Shown piece by piece: positions 31,978 through 40,820 of a stretch of DNA of 64,000 nt (position 1 is the first letter of the stretch; every line of letters starts with the position of its first letter). Source of the DNA: Kitasatospora sp. NBC_01250 (GTDB lineage: Bacteria; Actinomycetota; Actinomycetes; Streptomycetales; Streptomycetaceae). Below the pieces are notes generated by a model that was not told the origin of the DNA, did no database searches, and saw only the letters and a list, made by a program, of their open reading frames with translations. The DNA lies in contig NZ_CP108476.1 of the NCBI RefSeq assembly GCF_036226465.1, positions 3,162,001-3,226,000 on the forward strand. Direction: 5' to 3'. The position numbers and the translations under genes are program-made.

Positions 31978-34125
31978 ATGAGCAACACCACTGAGCTCCT
32001 CAAGCGCGGCGCCGAGCTGTTCCCGGGCGAGGTCGTCACCACTGCGCACGTCCGCCACCTGGACCTGCCGCTGCAGGCCGGCAAGCTGGCGCTGATCACC
32101 CTGGACAACGGCTTCGACCACACCAAGCCGACCACCTTCGGCCCGGGCTCGCTGCTCAAGCTCGAAGAGGCGCTGGACCAGGTCGAGGCGGAGGCCGCGG
32201 ACGGCAAGGTGGTCGCGGTCGCGATCACCGGCAAGCCGTTCATCTTCGCGGTGGGCGCCGACCTCAAGGGCGTCGAGCTGCTCAAGGAGCACGGCGACGC
32301 GCTGGCCATCGGCAAGGGCGGCCACGAGGTCTTCAAGCGGATCGCCGCGCTGCCGGTGCCGACCTTCACCTTCTACAACGGCGCCGCGATGGGCGGCGGC
32401 GTGGAGATCGGTCTGCACTGCAGCTACCGCACCGTCAGCTCCGGTGTGCCGGCCTTCTCGCTGCCCGAGGTCTTCCTCGGCCTGGTCCCCGGCTGGGGCG
32501 GCTGCACCATCCTGCCGAACCTGGTCGGCCCGGCCAACGCGGTCAAGGTCATCATCGAGAACTCGATGAGCCAGAACAAGCAGCTCAAGGGCAAGGAGGT
32601 GTTCGAGCTCGGCATCGCGGACGCGATCTTCGAGCCGGCCGACTTCCTGGAGCAGTCGATCCTGTGGGCCGCCAAGGTCCTCAAGGGCGAGATCACGGTC
32701 GAGCGTCCCGAGATCGACCGCGGCGACAACTGGGACCAGTGCATCGCCTGGGGCCGCGCGGTCGCCGACGCCAAGGTGCACGGCGCGGCTCCGGCCGCCT
32801 ACCGGGCGCTGGACATCATGGCGGCCGCCAAGAACGCCAGCCTCGGGGATGCAGCCGGTCTGCAGCAGGGCTTCGACGCCGAGGACGCCGCGCTGGCCGA
32901 CCTGATCATGGGCGGCGAGCTGCGGGCCGGCATCTACTCCTTCAACCTGGTGCAGCGTCGGGCCAAGAAGCCCTTCGGTGCCCCGGACAAGTCGCTGGCC
33001 CGCCCGGTCAGCAAGGTCGGCGTGGTCGGCGCCGGTCTGATGGCCTCCCAGCTGGCGCTGCTCTTCGCGCGCCGCCTGGAGGTGCCGGTGGTCCTCACCG
33101 ACATCGACCAGGCGCGGATCGACAAGGGCGTCGGCTACGTGCACGCCGAGGTCGACAAGCTGCTCGCCAAGGGCCGGATCGGCAACGACAAGGCCAACAA
33201 GCTCAAGGGCCTGGTCAGCGGCCACCTGGACAAGGCGGCGGCGTTCGGCGACGCGGACTTCGTGATCGAGGCCGTCTTCGAGGAGATGGGCGTCAAGCAG
33301 AACGTCCTCGCCGAGCTGGAGGCGGTGGTCTCGCCGACCACCATCCTGGCGACCAACACCTCCTCGCTGTCGGTCACCGAGATGGCCTCCAAGCTCCAGC
33401 ACCCGGAGCGCGTGGTCGGCTTCCACTTCTTCAACCCGGTCGCGATCCTGCCGCTGCTGGAGATCGTCCGGGCCGAGAAGACCGACGACGCCTCGCTGGC
33501 CACCGCCTTCGGTGTGGCCAAGAAGCTGAAGAAGACGGCCGTCCTCACCAAGGACGCCCCGGCGTTCGTGGTGAACCGGATCCTGACCCGCTTCATGGGC
33601 GAGATCCAGAACATCATCGACGAGGGCACCTCGTTCGAGACCGTCGAGAAGGCCGTGCAGCCGCTCGGCCTGCCGATGTCCCCGATCGCGCTGCTCGAGC
33701 TGGTCGGTCCGGCCATCGCGCTGCACGTCTCGGAGACGCTGCACGGCGCCTTCCCGGAGCGGTTCACCGTCTCCGAGAACCTCGCCGAGGTGGTCAAGGC
33801 CGGCAAGCGCGGCTTCTACATCTGGCAGGACGGCCAGCAGGTCCTGGACCCCGAGGTGCTGGCGCTCCTCACCTTCGGCGACAGCGCGCTGACCGAGGAG
33901 CAGGTCCGCGAGCGGGCGCTGAACGCGGTCGCGCAGGAGATCGGCCTGATGCTCGACGAGGGCGTGGTCGGCGAGGCGCAGGACATCGACCTGTGCATGA
34001 TCACCGGCGCGGGCTGGCCCTTCCACCTGGGCGGGATCACCCCGTACCTGGACCGCGCGGGCGTCTCCGAGCGGGTGAACGGGAAGAAGTTCCTGGCCCC
34101 CGGCCTGGCCAGCGTCCCGGCCTGA
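31978..34125 (+). CDS. fadB: multifunctional beta-oxidation protein (enoyl-CoA hydratase / 3-hydroxyacyl-CoA dehydrogenase)
   Basis: The 715-residue protein fuses an N-terminal crotonase domain (GADLKGVELL and GGGVEIGLHC for the oxyanion hole, SLPEVFLGLVPGWGG with the catalytic Glu) to an NAD-binding dehydrogenase (VGVVGAGLMASQLALL near residue 345). A C-terminal dehydrogenase half follows. It hydrates enoyl-CoA and oxidises the hydroxyacyl-CoA for FadA. The ATG at 31978 is better spaced from GAGGGTGG than an in-frame GTG at 31972, which would overlap the fadA stop. Confidence 0.94.
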   Translation: MSNTTELLKRGAELFPGEVVTTAHVRHLDLPLQAGKLALITLDNGFDHTKPTTFGPGSLLKLEEALDQVEAEAADGKVVAVAITGKPFIFAVGADLKGVELLKEHGDALAIGKGGHEVFKRIAALPVPTFTFYNGAAMGGGVEIGLHCSYRTVSSGVPAFSLPEVFLGLVPGWGGCTILPNLVGPANAVKVIIENSMSQNKQLKGKEVFELGIADAIFEPADFLEQSILWAAKVLKGEITVERPEIDRGDNWDQCIAWGRAVADAKVHGAAPAAYRALDIMAAAKNASLGDAAGLQQGFDAEDAALADLIMGGELRAGIYSFNLVQRRAKKPFGAPDKSLARPVSKVGVVGAGLMASQLALLFARRLEVPVVLTDIDQARIDKGVGYVHAEVDKLLAKGRIGNDKANKLKGLVSGHLDKAAAFGDADFVIEAVFEEMGVKQNVLAELEAVVSPTTILATNTSSLSVTEMASKLQHPERVVGFHFFNPVAILPLLEIVRAEKTDDASLATAFGVAKKLKKTAVLTKDAPAFVVNRILTRFMGEIQNIIDEGTSFETVEKAVQPLGLPMSPIALLELVGPAIALHVSETLHGAFPERFTVSENLAEVVKAGKRGFYIWQDGQQVLDPEVLALLTFGDSALTEEQVRERALNAVAQEIGLMLDEGVVGEAQDIDLCMITGAGWPFHLGGITPYLDRAGVSERVNGKKFLAPGLASVPA

Positions 34126-34144
34126 TAGACGGCTGAGCCCACGA

Positions 34145-34178
34145 GGGCGGCCCGCTCCCCCCAGGGAGCGGGCCGCCC
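34145..34178 (+). terminator. terminator of fadAB
   Basis: A perfect 15-bp GC stem (34145-34159 with 34164-34178) with a 4-nt loop lies 19 nt after the fadB stop. Confidence 0.8.
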
Positions 34179-34310
34179 TTCGGCATGTCCGGCTCCGCCC
34201 TGCGCCGGCCGCAGGTTCAGCAGCCGCTGCGGTATACACCAAATCAGGACAAAGCGCATAATACCGTTAGGCCAAGCAGACGAACTTGCAGACCTGAGGA
34301 GGCGAGTCGT

Positions 34311-34760
34311 ATGGCCGACGTCTCACATCGAACCGGTGACATCTCCACCCATCCGGACATCTCGGAGATGCGGACCCGGTACGCGCGCATGATGGACGGA
34401 CCCCAGGGAGTCGCCGTGGACGGGCTGGTCGTGCTGACCGGCCTCTACCTGGCCATCTCGCCCTACGTGGTGCACTTCAGTGCGGCCAGCCACGAGTTGG
34501 TGATCTGCAACCTGATCCTCGGGATCGGGATCGCCGCCCTCGGTCTGGGCCTGACCATCGCTCCGGCCCGGATGTTCGGGCTGACCTGGGCCATGGCCGC
34601 CACCGGCGTGTTCCTGATCATCTCCCCCTGGGTGGTGACCGTGGGCCACACCGCGACCCGGGGCATGATCTGGAACCAGGTGATCGTGGGCGGACTGACC
34701 TGCCTGCTCGCCTTCACCGCGGCAGGGATGGTGCTGGGCGCGAGCCGACGCCGGATCTGA
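34311..34760 (+). CDS. SPW-repeat membrane protein
   Basis: The 149-residue protein has four membrane segments and two copies of the SPW repeat, AISPYVVHF near residue 52 and IISPWVVTV near residue 104, each at the start of a helix pair. The N-terminal ~35 residues are hydrophilic (HRTGDISTHPDISEMRTRY). SPW proteins are common in actinobacteria and have no established function. The ATG has GAGGAGGCGA upstream. It converges on the glycosyltransferase gene with a shared hairpin between them. Confidence 0.85.
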   Translation: MADVSHRTGDISTHPDISEMRTRYARMMDGPQGVAVDGLVVLTGLYLAISPYVVHFSAASHELVICNLILGIGIAALGLGLTIAPARMFGLTWAMAATGVFLIISPWVVTVGHTATRGMIWNQVIVGGLTCLLAFTAAGMVLGASRRRI

Positions 34761-34769
34761 CGCCTCGCC

Positions 34770-34810
34770 CGGTGGTCTACCGGCTCACTTCTTGAGCCGG
34801 TAGACCACCG
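34770..34810. terminator. bidirectional terminator overlapping a coding end
   Basis: A perfect 18-bp stem (34770-34787 with 34793-34810) and 5-nt loop separates the convergent SPW and glycosyltransferase genes. Its right arm encodes the last residues (VVYRLKK) of the glycosyltransferase. Confidence 0.8.
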
Positions 34811-36305
34811 TGTCGCCGTAGGCGCCGACCACCTCGTAGTGGTCGTCCAGCAGGTTCTCGATCTTGGGCACCAGCAGCGGCTGGTAGGGCGCGCGCCCGG
34901 AGTCGTCCACCACGATCTCCGGCAGGCCGTTGGTGGCCAACTCCTTGTCGAAGGTCTGCCAGGCGTCCGGCACGCTGTACTGCTCGCCGACGTCCTGGGT
35001 GCCCTTGCCGCCACTGAAGTTCGTCAGAAAGCCGGCCGTCAGGTAGCGGGTGGCGGGCTTGCGGTCGGAGAGCCAGTAGAGCTCGGGGTGCATGCCCCAG
35101 ACCAGCACGGTGTCCTGCGCCGTGCTGCGCTCGGCGACCGCGGTGGCCACCTGGGTGGTCTGGTTGAGCTGCTCGCCCGGCCAGGCCATGGCGAGCACCC
35201 AGAAGGCGCTGGCGGCCACCGTGCTGTAGACCAGCACCGGCTTCCAGCGCACCGCCGAGACCGAGACGGCGCCGACGCCGAGCAGCACCAGTGGCGGCAT
35301 CAGCTGCAGGTAGTAGTGGCCGAAGAAGTGGAAGCCGGTGGCGACCCCGACCACCGAGGAGACCAGCCAGACCCACAGGTCGCTGGGCGCGCCGTGCGAC
35401 TCGCCGCGGGTCGGCAGCGAGCGGCCGGTGCGCAGCCGTACCCAGAGCCGGTGGCCGAGCGGGAAGAGGAAGCCGAGGCCGGCCGCCAGCAGGATCGCCG
35501 AGTTGCCCAGCGCCCGGCCGATCATCTGCAGCCAGTCCCCGCCCAGCGAGGCGTAGTCGCCGCTGCCGGTCACCACCCAGAACAGGAAGCCCTTGGGCTT
35601 GGTGAGGATCACCGCGACCACAGCTATCGGCAGCGCGAAGCCGAAGCCCACCTTGAGCAGCGCGCTGCGCCACCGCACGCCGCGCAGGCGGGCGTCCTGG
35701 AAGAGCATCCAGAGCACCGGCAGCAGCACCGCGCCGCCGGTCTGCTTGGTCAGCGAGCTGACCGCCACCGCGATCCCGGCGGCCAGCCAGCGGCGGCGCT
35801 CGGCGTAGCGGAAGGCGGCCACCATCGCGGGCAGCATGAAGACCTCGAAGGTCGCCGCCTGGGTGTCCTCCGGGGAGAGGCCGATCGAGAGCAGCAGGTA
35901 GAGCACCCCGGCCGCACCGCCCGCCCGGTTGCCCCAGCGACCGCGCGCGATGGAGACCAGCAGCACGGCGGTGACCACGTGCGCCACGATCGCCAGGGTG
36001 CGCAGCGGCCAGAGCGAGAGGGAGCCGAAGACCGAGAAGCAGGCCTCGTAGAGCCACGGCAGCAGCGGCGGCTTGCGGTCCACGACGGTGTCGTAGAGCA
36101 CCCCGCCGCTGGCCAGCATCCGGGCCTGGGTCGCCAGGTACCCCTCGTCCGGGCTCCACACCGGGCGCATGAACGAGGGGATGTGGGTCAGCGTGGCCAC
36201 CACGGCCAGCACCGGGACCAGCCGGGTCCAGTACCCCGAGCGAAGCCGGGCAGCGAGCATGGCAAGGCGCTTGGGGGTCGAGGTCGAGGTGGGCACGAGG
36301 GACAA
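34785..36305 (-). CDS. PMT/ArnT-like membrane glycosyltransferase
   Basis: The 506-residue protein has about eleven membrane segments and the GT-C fold signature in its first external loop: WSPDEGYLATQARM with the catalytic Asp-Glu pair, then DRKPPLLPWLY. Such enzymes transfer a sugar from a polyprenyl phosphate to an acceptor outside the membrane. Donor and acceptor here are unknown. TTG at 36305 opens the frame but has a poor ribosome-binding site; a GTG at 36296 or the first ATG is an alternative. Confidence 0.82.
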   Translation of the reverse strand: MSLVPTSTSTPKRLAMLAARLRSGYWTRLVPVLAVVATLTHIPSFMRPVWSPDEGYLATQARMLASGGVLYDTVVDRKPPLLPWLYEACFSVFGSLSLWPLRTLAIVAHVVTAVLLVSIARGRWGNRAGGAAGVLYLLLSIGLSPEDTQAATFEVFMLPAMVAAFRYAERRRWLAAGIAVAVSSLTKQTGGAVLLPVLWMLFQDARLRGVRWRSALLKVGFGFALPIAVVAVILTKPKGFLFWVVTGSGDYASLGGDWLQMIGRALGNSAILLAAGLGFLFPLGHRLWVRLRTGRSLPTRGESHGAPSDLWVWLVSSVVGVATGFHFFGHYYLQLMPPLVLLGVGAVSVSAVRWKPVLVYSTVAASAFWVLAMAWPGEQLNQTTQVATAVAERSTAQDTVLVWGMHPELYWLSDRKPATRYLTAGFLTNFSGGKGTQDVGEQYSVPDAWQTFDKELATNGLPEIVVDDSGRAPYQPLLVPKIENLLDDHYEVVGAYGDTVVYRLKK

Positions 36306-36411
36306 CCTACCGGGCGGGACCGGCAGAAGAGGTGCCGGTCCCGGATTCAGATATGAATGTCATATTGACTCGAACGTCGGAAAGTCCCGCCTGGTTGCAT
36401 CACGCGGATGC

Positions 36412-38343
36412 TCAGGCCTGGACCACCGCTGCGCCGTCCAGCCGGGAGACCAGTGCGGTCACCTGGCGGGCGATGTCCGGGGCGGTCAGGCCGATCTCGG
36501 CCATGACCTCCTCGCGCTTGGCGTGGTCCAGGAACTCCTGCGGGATCCCGAAGTCGCGCAGCGGCAGGTCGACCTCCGCGTCGCGCAGCGCCTGGGCGAT
36601 CGCCGAGCCGACGCCGCCGGCCCGTCCGTTGTCCTCGACCGTGACCACCACGCGGTGCTCGGCGGCCAGACCCGGCAGCGCGGCGTCCACCGGCTTGACC
36701 CAGCGCGGGTCGACCACGGTGGCGCTGATCCCCTGGGCGTCCAGCAGCGCGGCCGTCTCCAGGCAGATCGGGGCCAGCGCGCCGACCGAGACGATCAGCA
36801 CGTCCGCCCGGCGCTCGCCCGCGGCGACCTGAGCCCGGTCCAGCGGCTCGGCGCTGCCGTGCAGCACGTCCATGCCGCCGATCCGGCCGACGGCGGCGAC
36901 CGCCGGGCCCACCGAGCCCTTGGAGTAGCGCAGCACCGTCGGCGCGTCCTTGACCTCCAGCGCCTCGCGCAGCTGGGCCTTGACCTGCTCGGCGTCGCGC
37001 GGGGCGGCCAGCCGCAGCCCGGGCACCACCTGGAGGATCGACATGTCCCACATGCCGTTGTGCGAGGCGCCGTCGGTACCGGTGACCCCGGCCCGGTCCA
37101 GCACGAAGGTGACACCCAGCTTGTGCAGCGCGACGTCCATCAGGACCTGGTCGAAGGCCCGGTTGAGGAAGGTCGCGTAGACCGCGACCACCGGGTGCAG
37201 GCCCGCGGTGGCCAGACCCGCCGCCGAGACGGCCGCGTGCTGCTCGGCGATGCCGACGTCGAAGGTGCGCTCCGGGAAGGCCTTGGCGAAGTCGGCCAGG
37301 CCCACCGGGTGCAGCATCGCGGCGGTGATCGCCACCAGGTCCTCGCGCTCGCGGCCGAGCTGGACCATCTCCTCGCTGAAGACCGAGGTCCAGTCCTTGC
37401 CGGAGGTCTTCACCGGCAGGCCGGTGTCGGGGTGGATGACGCCGACCGCGTGGAAGCGGTCCTCCTCGTTCTGCAGCGCCGCGTGGTAGCCGCGGCCCTT
37501 CTCGGTGATGACGTGCACGATCACCGGGCCGCCGAAGCCGCGCGCCTTGCGCAGCGCGGACTCCACCGCGGCGATGTCGTGGCCGTCGATCGGGCCGAGG
37601 TACTTCAGGCCCAGGTCCTCGAACATGCCCTGCGGGGCGATGAAGTCCTTCAGGCCCTTCTTCGCGCCGTGCAGCGCGTCGGCCAGCGGCTGGCCGACCA
37701 CGGGGGTGCGCTGCAGGGTGTCGCGGCCCCAGCTGAGGAAGCGCTCGTAGCCCTGGGTGGTGCGCAGCGTGGAGAGGTGGTTGGCCAGGCCGCCGATGGT
37801 CGGCGAGTAGGAGCGCTCGTTGTCGTTGACCACGATCACCACCGGGCGGTCCTTGCCGTCGGCGATGTTGTTCAGCGCCTCCCAGGCCATGCCGCCGGTG
37901 AGCGCGCCGTCACCGGTGACCGCGACCACCGGGCGGTCGGTGTGACCGAGCAACTGGTTGGCCTTGGCGATGCCGTCGGCGTAGCCGAGCACGGTGGAGG
38001 CGTGCGAGTTCTCGATCACGTCGTGCTCGGACTCGGCGCGCGAGGGGTAGCCGGACAGGCCGCCCTTCATCTTGAGCCGGCTGAAGTCCTGACGCCCCGT
38101 CAGCATCTTGTGCACGTAGGACTGGTGCCCGGTGTCGAAGAGGATCCGCTCGCGAGGCGAGTCGAAGACCCGGTGCAGCGCGATGGTCAGCTCCACCACA
38201 CCGAGGTTCGGGCCCAGGTGTCCGCCGGTCTTGGCGACCTCTTCGATCAGGAAGCCGCGGATCTCCTCGGCCAGGGCAGTCAGCTGCCCCGGGGTGAGCC
38301 GGTCGAGATCGCGCGGTCCCCGAATGCGGGTCAGCAACGGCAC
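36412..38343 (-). CDS. dxs: 1-deoxy-D-xylulose-5-phosphate synthase
   Basis: This 643-residue thiamine-diphosphate enzyme condenses pyruvate and glyceraldehyde 3-phosphate in the first step of the MEP isoprenoid pathway. The TPP motif [31 protein letters not shown] with substrate His, [14 protein letters not shown] and the catalytic Glu in [10 protein letters not shown] are all intact. GTG at 38343 has TGAGGAGG upstream. It is transcribed alone between two terminator-bounded units. Confidence 0.97.
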   Translation of the reverse strand: MPLLTRIRGPRDLDRLTPGQLTALAEEIRGFLIEEVAKTGGHLGPNLGVVELTIALHRVFDSPRERILFDTGHQSYVHKMLTGRQDFSRLKMKGGLSGYPSRAESEHDVIENSHASTVLGYADGIAKANQLLGHTDRPVVAVTGDGALTGGMAWEALNNIADGKDRPVVIVVNDNERSYSPTIGGLANHLSTLRTTQGYERFLSWGRDTLQRTPVVGQPLADALHGAKKGLKDFIAPQGMFEDLGLKYLGPIDGHDIAAVESALRKARGFGGPVIVHVITEKGRGYHAALQNEEDRFHAVGVIHPDTGLPVKTSGKDWTSVFSEEMVQLGREREDLVAITAAMLHPVGLADFAKAFPERTFDVGIAEQHAAVSAAGLATAGLHPVVAVYATFLNRAFDQVLMDVALHKLGVTFVLDRAGVTGTDGASHNGMWDMSILQVVPGLRLAAPRDAEQVKAQLREALEVKDAPTVLRYSKGSVGPAVAAVGRIGGMDVLHGSAEPLDRAQVAAGERRADVLIVSVGALAPICLETAALLDAQGISATVVDPRWVKPVDAALPGLAAEHRVVVTVEDNGRAGGVGSAIAQALRDAEVDLPLRDFGIPQEFLDHAKREEVMAEIGLTAPDIARQVTALVSRLDGAAVVQA

Positions 38344-38490
38344 CCGGTCCTCCTCAGTCAGTTACGTGTCCGGCTCGTCGGGACGTTCGCGGGCGCATCT
38401 GTGCCCGTACCCGGCGGTCGAGTCTAATCTCCGCCCGTGCGACGGTTCGCGGCGCGGGGCATTCGGTGGGCTTTGACCAGGCGTGCGAAG

Positions 38491-38528
38491 GCCCGGGACG
38501 CGCCCCTTGGGTCGGGCGCGTCCCGGGC
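38491..38528 (-). terminator. terminator of xylFGH
   Basis: A perfect 15-bp stem (38491-38505 with 38514-38528) with an 8-nt loop begins 34 nt after the xylH stop. Confidence 0.75.
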
Positions 38529-38562
38529 TCGGCTCACCACAGCGGCCGACGTCCCCGCCGGT

Positions 38563-39849
38563 TCAGCCGCGGCCGGCGGACTTCTGGGTCCGGCGGGAGA
38601 CCGAGTCCAGCACCACCGCGCCCAGCAGCACCGCGCCGGTGATCATGTACTGGATCGACTGGCTGATGCCCTGCAGGTCGAGACCGGTGACGATGGACTG
38701 GATCACCAGCATGCCCAGCAGCGCCGACCAGGTCTTGCCACGGCCGCCGAACAGGCTGGTGCCGCCGATCACGGCCGCCGCGATCGAGTTCATCAGCACG
38801 TTGCCGCCGCCCAGCGACTTGTCCGCGAAGCCGGACTGCGAGGCGATGAACAGACCGCCGACCGCGGCCAGCCCGGCCGAGATCATGAAGACCGAGATCC
38901 GCACCCAGGCCACGTTGATGCCGGCCCGGCGGGCCGCCTCCACGCCGCCGCCGACCGCGAACACCTTGCGGCCGTAGGAGGTGCGGCGCAGCACGAAGTC
39001 CGTGACGATGACCACACCGAGGAAGACCACCAGCGCCAGCGGCAGGCCGCGGTCCTGGTTGAGGGTGTAGGCGGCACCGAAGGCGAGGACCGCGAGCAGC
39101 ACGGTGCGCAGCGCGATCTCGCTCACCGGGCGGGCCGGCAGCCCGGCCTCGCGGCGGCTGCGGGCGCCGAGCAGCGCGGCCACCAGGTAGCCGGCCACGC
39201 CGACGGCGGCCAGGCCGTAGGCGGCGGCGACATCGTCGAAGAAGTAGTTGTCCAGGTTGGCGATGAAGCCGTTGGGGAGGTTGTTGAGCGTGCCGGTGTT
39301 GCCCATCACGTAGCCCTGCAGGCCGCTCCAGCCGAGCAGGCCGGCCAGCGTCACGACGAAGGCGGGCACGCCGATCTTGGCGAAGAAGAAGCCGTGCAGC
39401 GCGCCGATCGCCAGCGCGCAGAGCACCGCGATGCCCGCGGCCAGGTACTCGTTGAGGCCGTGCTGGATCGAGAGCACCGCGGAGACGGCGGCCGAGACAC
39501 CGGCCACCGAGCCGAGCGAGAGGTCGATCTCGCCGAGCAGCAGCACGAAGACGATGCCGACCGAGATCAGGCCGGGCCCCGCGATGTAGAGGGTGATGTT
39601 GGACAGGTTGCCGGCGGTGAGGAACTTGCCGGTGATCCCCTGGAAGACGGCCGCGATCAGGATCAGTCCGAGCACCACCGGCACCGAGCCGAGGTCGCCG
39701 GAGCGCAGCTTGCGCTTGAACTCCTCCAGGTAGCCGGCCAGGCCCTGCTCGCGCACCAGCAGCCGGGGGTCGACGGCGGGGATGGGCGCCGCACTGTCGG
39801 ATATCTCGGTCACCGTCTCAGCCTTCGGGGTCGTGGCGTTCTTGCTCAC
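38563..39849 (-). CDS. xylH: sugar ABC transporter permease (xylose type)
   Basis: This 428-residue permease of the XylH/RbsC family has about ten membrane segments and the family motif ISVGIVFVLLLGEIDLSLGSVAG near residue 95, with GVPAFVVTLAGLLGWSGLQGYVMGN following. GTG at 39849 overlaps the xylG stop (GTGA), giving translational coupling. The first ~50 residues are a cytoplasmic extension. Orthologues beside a Rok7B7 regulator in S. coelicolor form the xylose importer XylFGH. Confidence 0.93.
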   Translation of the reverse strand: MSKNATTPKAETVTEISDSAAPIPAVDPRLLVREQGLAGYLEEFKRKLRSGDLGSVPVVLGLILIAAVFQGITGKFLTAGNLSNITLYIAGPGLISVGIVFVLLLGEIDLSLGSVAGVSAAVSAVLSIQHGLNEYLAAGIAVLCALAIGALHGFFFAKIGVPAFVVTLAGLLGWSGLQGYVMGNTGTLNNLPNGFIANLDNYFFDDVAAAYGLAAVGVAGYLVAALLGARSRREAGLPARPVSEIALRTVLLAVLAFGAAYTLNQDRGLPLALVVFLGVVIVTDFVLRRTSYGRKVFAVGGGVEAARRAGINVAWVRISVFMISAGLAAVGGLFIASQSGFADKSLGGGNVLMNSIAAAVIGGTSLFGGRGKTWSALLGMLVIQSIVTGLDLQGISQSIQYMITGAVLLGAVVLDSVSRRTQKSAGRG

Positions 39850-40703
39850 TTGGTCGCCTCCGCGCTCGCCTGGGCGGGTGCGTCCGCGCTCGCCTGATGG
39901 GTCGCGTCCGCGCTCGCCTGATTGGTCGCGTCCGCGACGCGGGCCTGGCGCCGGGTCACCGCGTTGTCGGTGGCGCCGGTGATGGCCGAGATGATCGTCT
40001 CGTGGCTGGTGTCGGCCACCGGGAAGACGCCGTTGTTGCGGCCCAGCCGCAGCACGGCGACCTGGTCGGCCACCGCGCGCACGTCCGCCATGTTGTGGCT
40101 GATCAGGATCACGCCCAGGCCCCGGTCACGAAGCCGCTCGACCAGGTCGAGCACCTGGGCGGTCTGCTCGACGCCCAGCGCCGCGGTCGGCTCGTCCAGG
40201 ATCACGATCTTCGGCTCGCCGATCAGCGCGCGGGCGATGGCCACCACCTGGCGCTGACCGCCGGAGAGCGCGGCCACCGGGATCCGCACGCTGGGGATCC
40301 GGATGGAGAGGGTGTCGAGCAGCTCCTTGGCGCGCTTCTCCATCGCCACCTCGTCCAGCCGGCCGCCGCGGATCAGCTCCCGGCCCAGGAAGAGGTTGGC
40401 GACCACGTCGAGGTTGTCGCAGAGCGCGAGGTCCTGGTAGACCGTCGCGACGCCGAGCGCCTGGGCGTCCTGCGGGCGGGTCAGGTGGACCTGCTTGCCG
40501 GCCCACTCGATGGTGCCCTCGTCGATCGGGTGCACCCCGGCGATCGTCTTGACCAGGGTGGACTTGCCGGCGCCGTTGTCGCCGACCAGCGCGACCACCT
40601 GACCCGCGTGCACCTCCAGGTCCACCCCGGTGAGCACCTGGACCGCACCGAAGCGCTTGGAGACGCCCCGCAGGGCGAGGACGGGTATGTCTGACTGAAC
40701 CAT
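39846..40703 (-). CDS. xylG: sugar ABC transporter ATPase (xylose type, single domain)
   Basis: This 285-residue ATPase carries Walker A GDNGAGKST, the Q-loop TVYQDLALCDNL, signature LSGGQRQ, Walker B IVILDEPTAALG and the switch His in LISHNM. Many XylG/RbsA proteins have two nucleotide domains and about 500 residues, but this one has a single domain and presumably works as a homodimer. The last ~35 residues are a repeated octapeptide tail rich in Ala, Gln and Asp. It lies 117 nt after xylF, with a hairpin in between, and overlaps xylH by 4 nt. Confidence 0.93.
   Translation of the reverse strand: MVQSDIPVLALRGVSKRFGAVQVLTGVDLEVHAGQVVALVGDNGAGKSTLVKTIAGVHPIDEGTIEWAGKQVHLTRPQDAQALGVATVYQDLALCDNLDVVANLFLGRELIRGGRLDEVAMEKRAKELLDTLSIRIPSVRIPVAALSGGQRQVVAIARALIGEPKIVILDEPTAALGVEQTAQVLDLVERLRDRGLGVILISHNMADVRAVADQVAVLRLGRNNGVFPVADTSHETIISAITGATDNAVTRRQARVADATNQASADATHQASADAPAQASAEATK
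39853..39924 (-). repeat. 24-bp tandem repeat encoding the XylG tail
   Basis: Three 24-bp units (39853-39876, 39877-39900, 39901-39924) share the core GTCCGCGCTCGCCTG (CTCCGCGCTCGCCTG in the first) and are followed by a fourth partial copy. They encode ATNQASAD, ATHQASAD and APAQASAE at the XylG C-terminus. Confidence 0.85.
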
Positions 40704-40762
40704 CGATGGCTCCTTCGGGAGTCAAGGGGCGCACGTGGCTCTAGCCCGCACGCCGAGATGCC

Positions 40763-40800
40763 GGCGGGGCGGCCGGGCCAACTGGCCCGGCCGGCCCGCC
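40763..40800 (-). terminator. hairpin between xylF and xylG
   Basis: Two 18-nt arms (40763-40780 and 40783-40800) match at 17 positions. A strong intercistronic stem-loop after the binding-protein gene is typical of ABC operons, where it protects the upstream mRNA and limits read-through to the membrane genes. Confidence 0.65.
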
Positions 40801-40820
40801 TCTTGCTGAAGGCGCGTCTG

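Noticed and set aside
36319..36341. Small inverted repeat upstream of the glycosyltransferase as an operator
   Set aside because: The stem CCGGCA/TGCCGG is only 6 bp and such repeats are expected by chance at this base composition.
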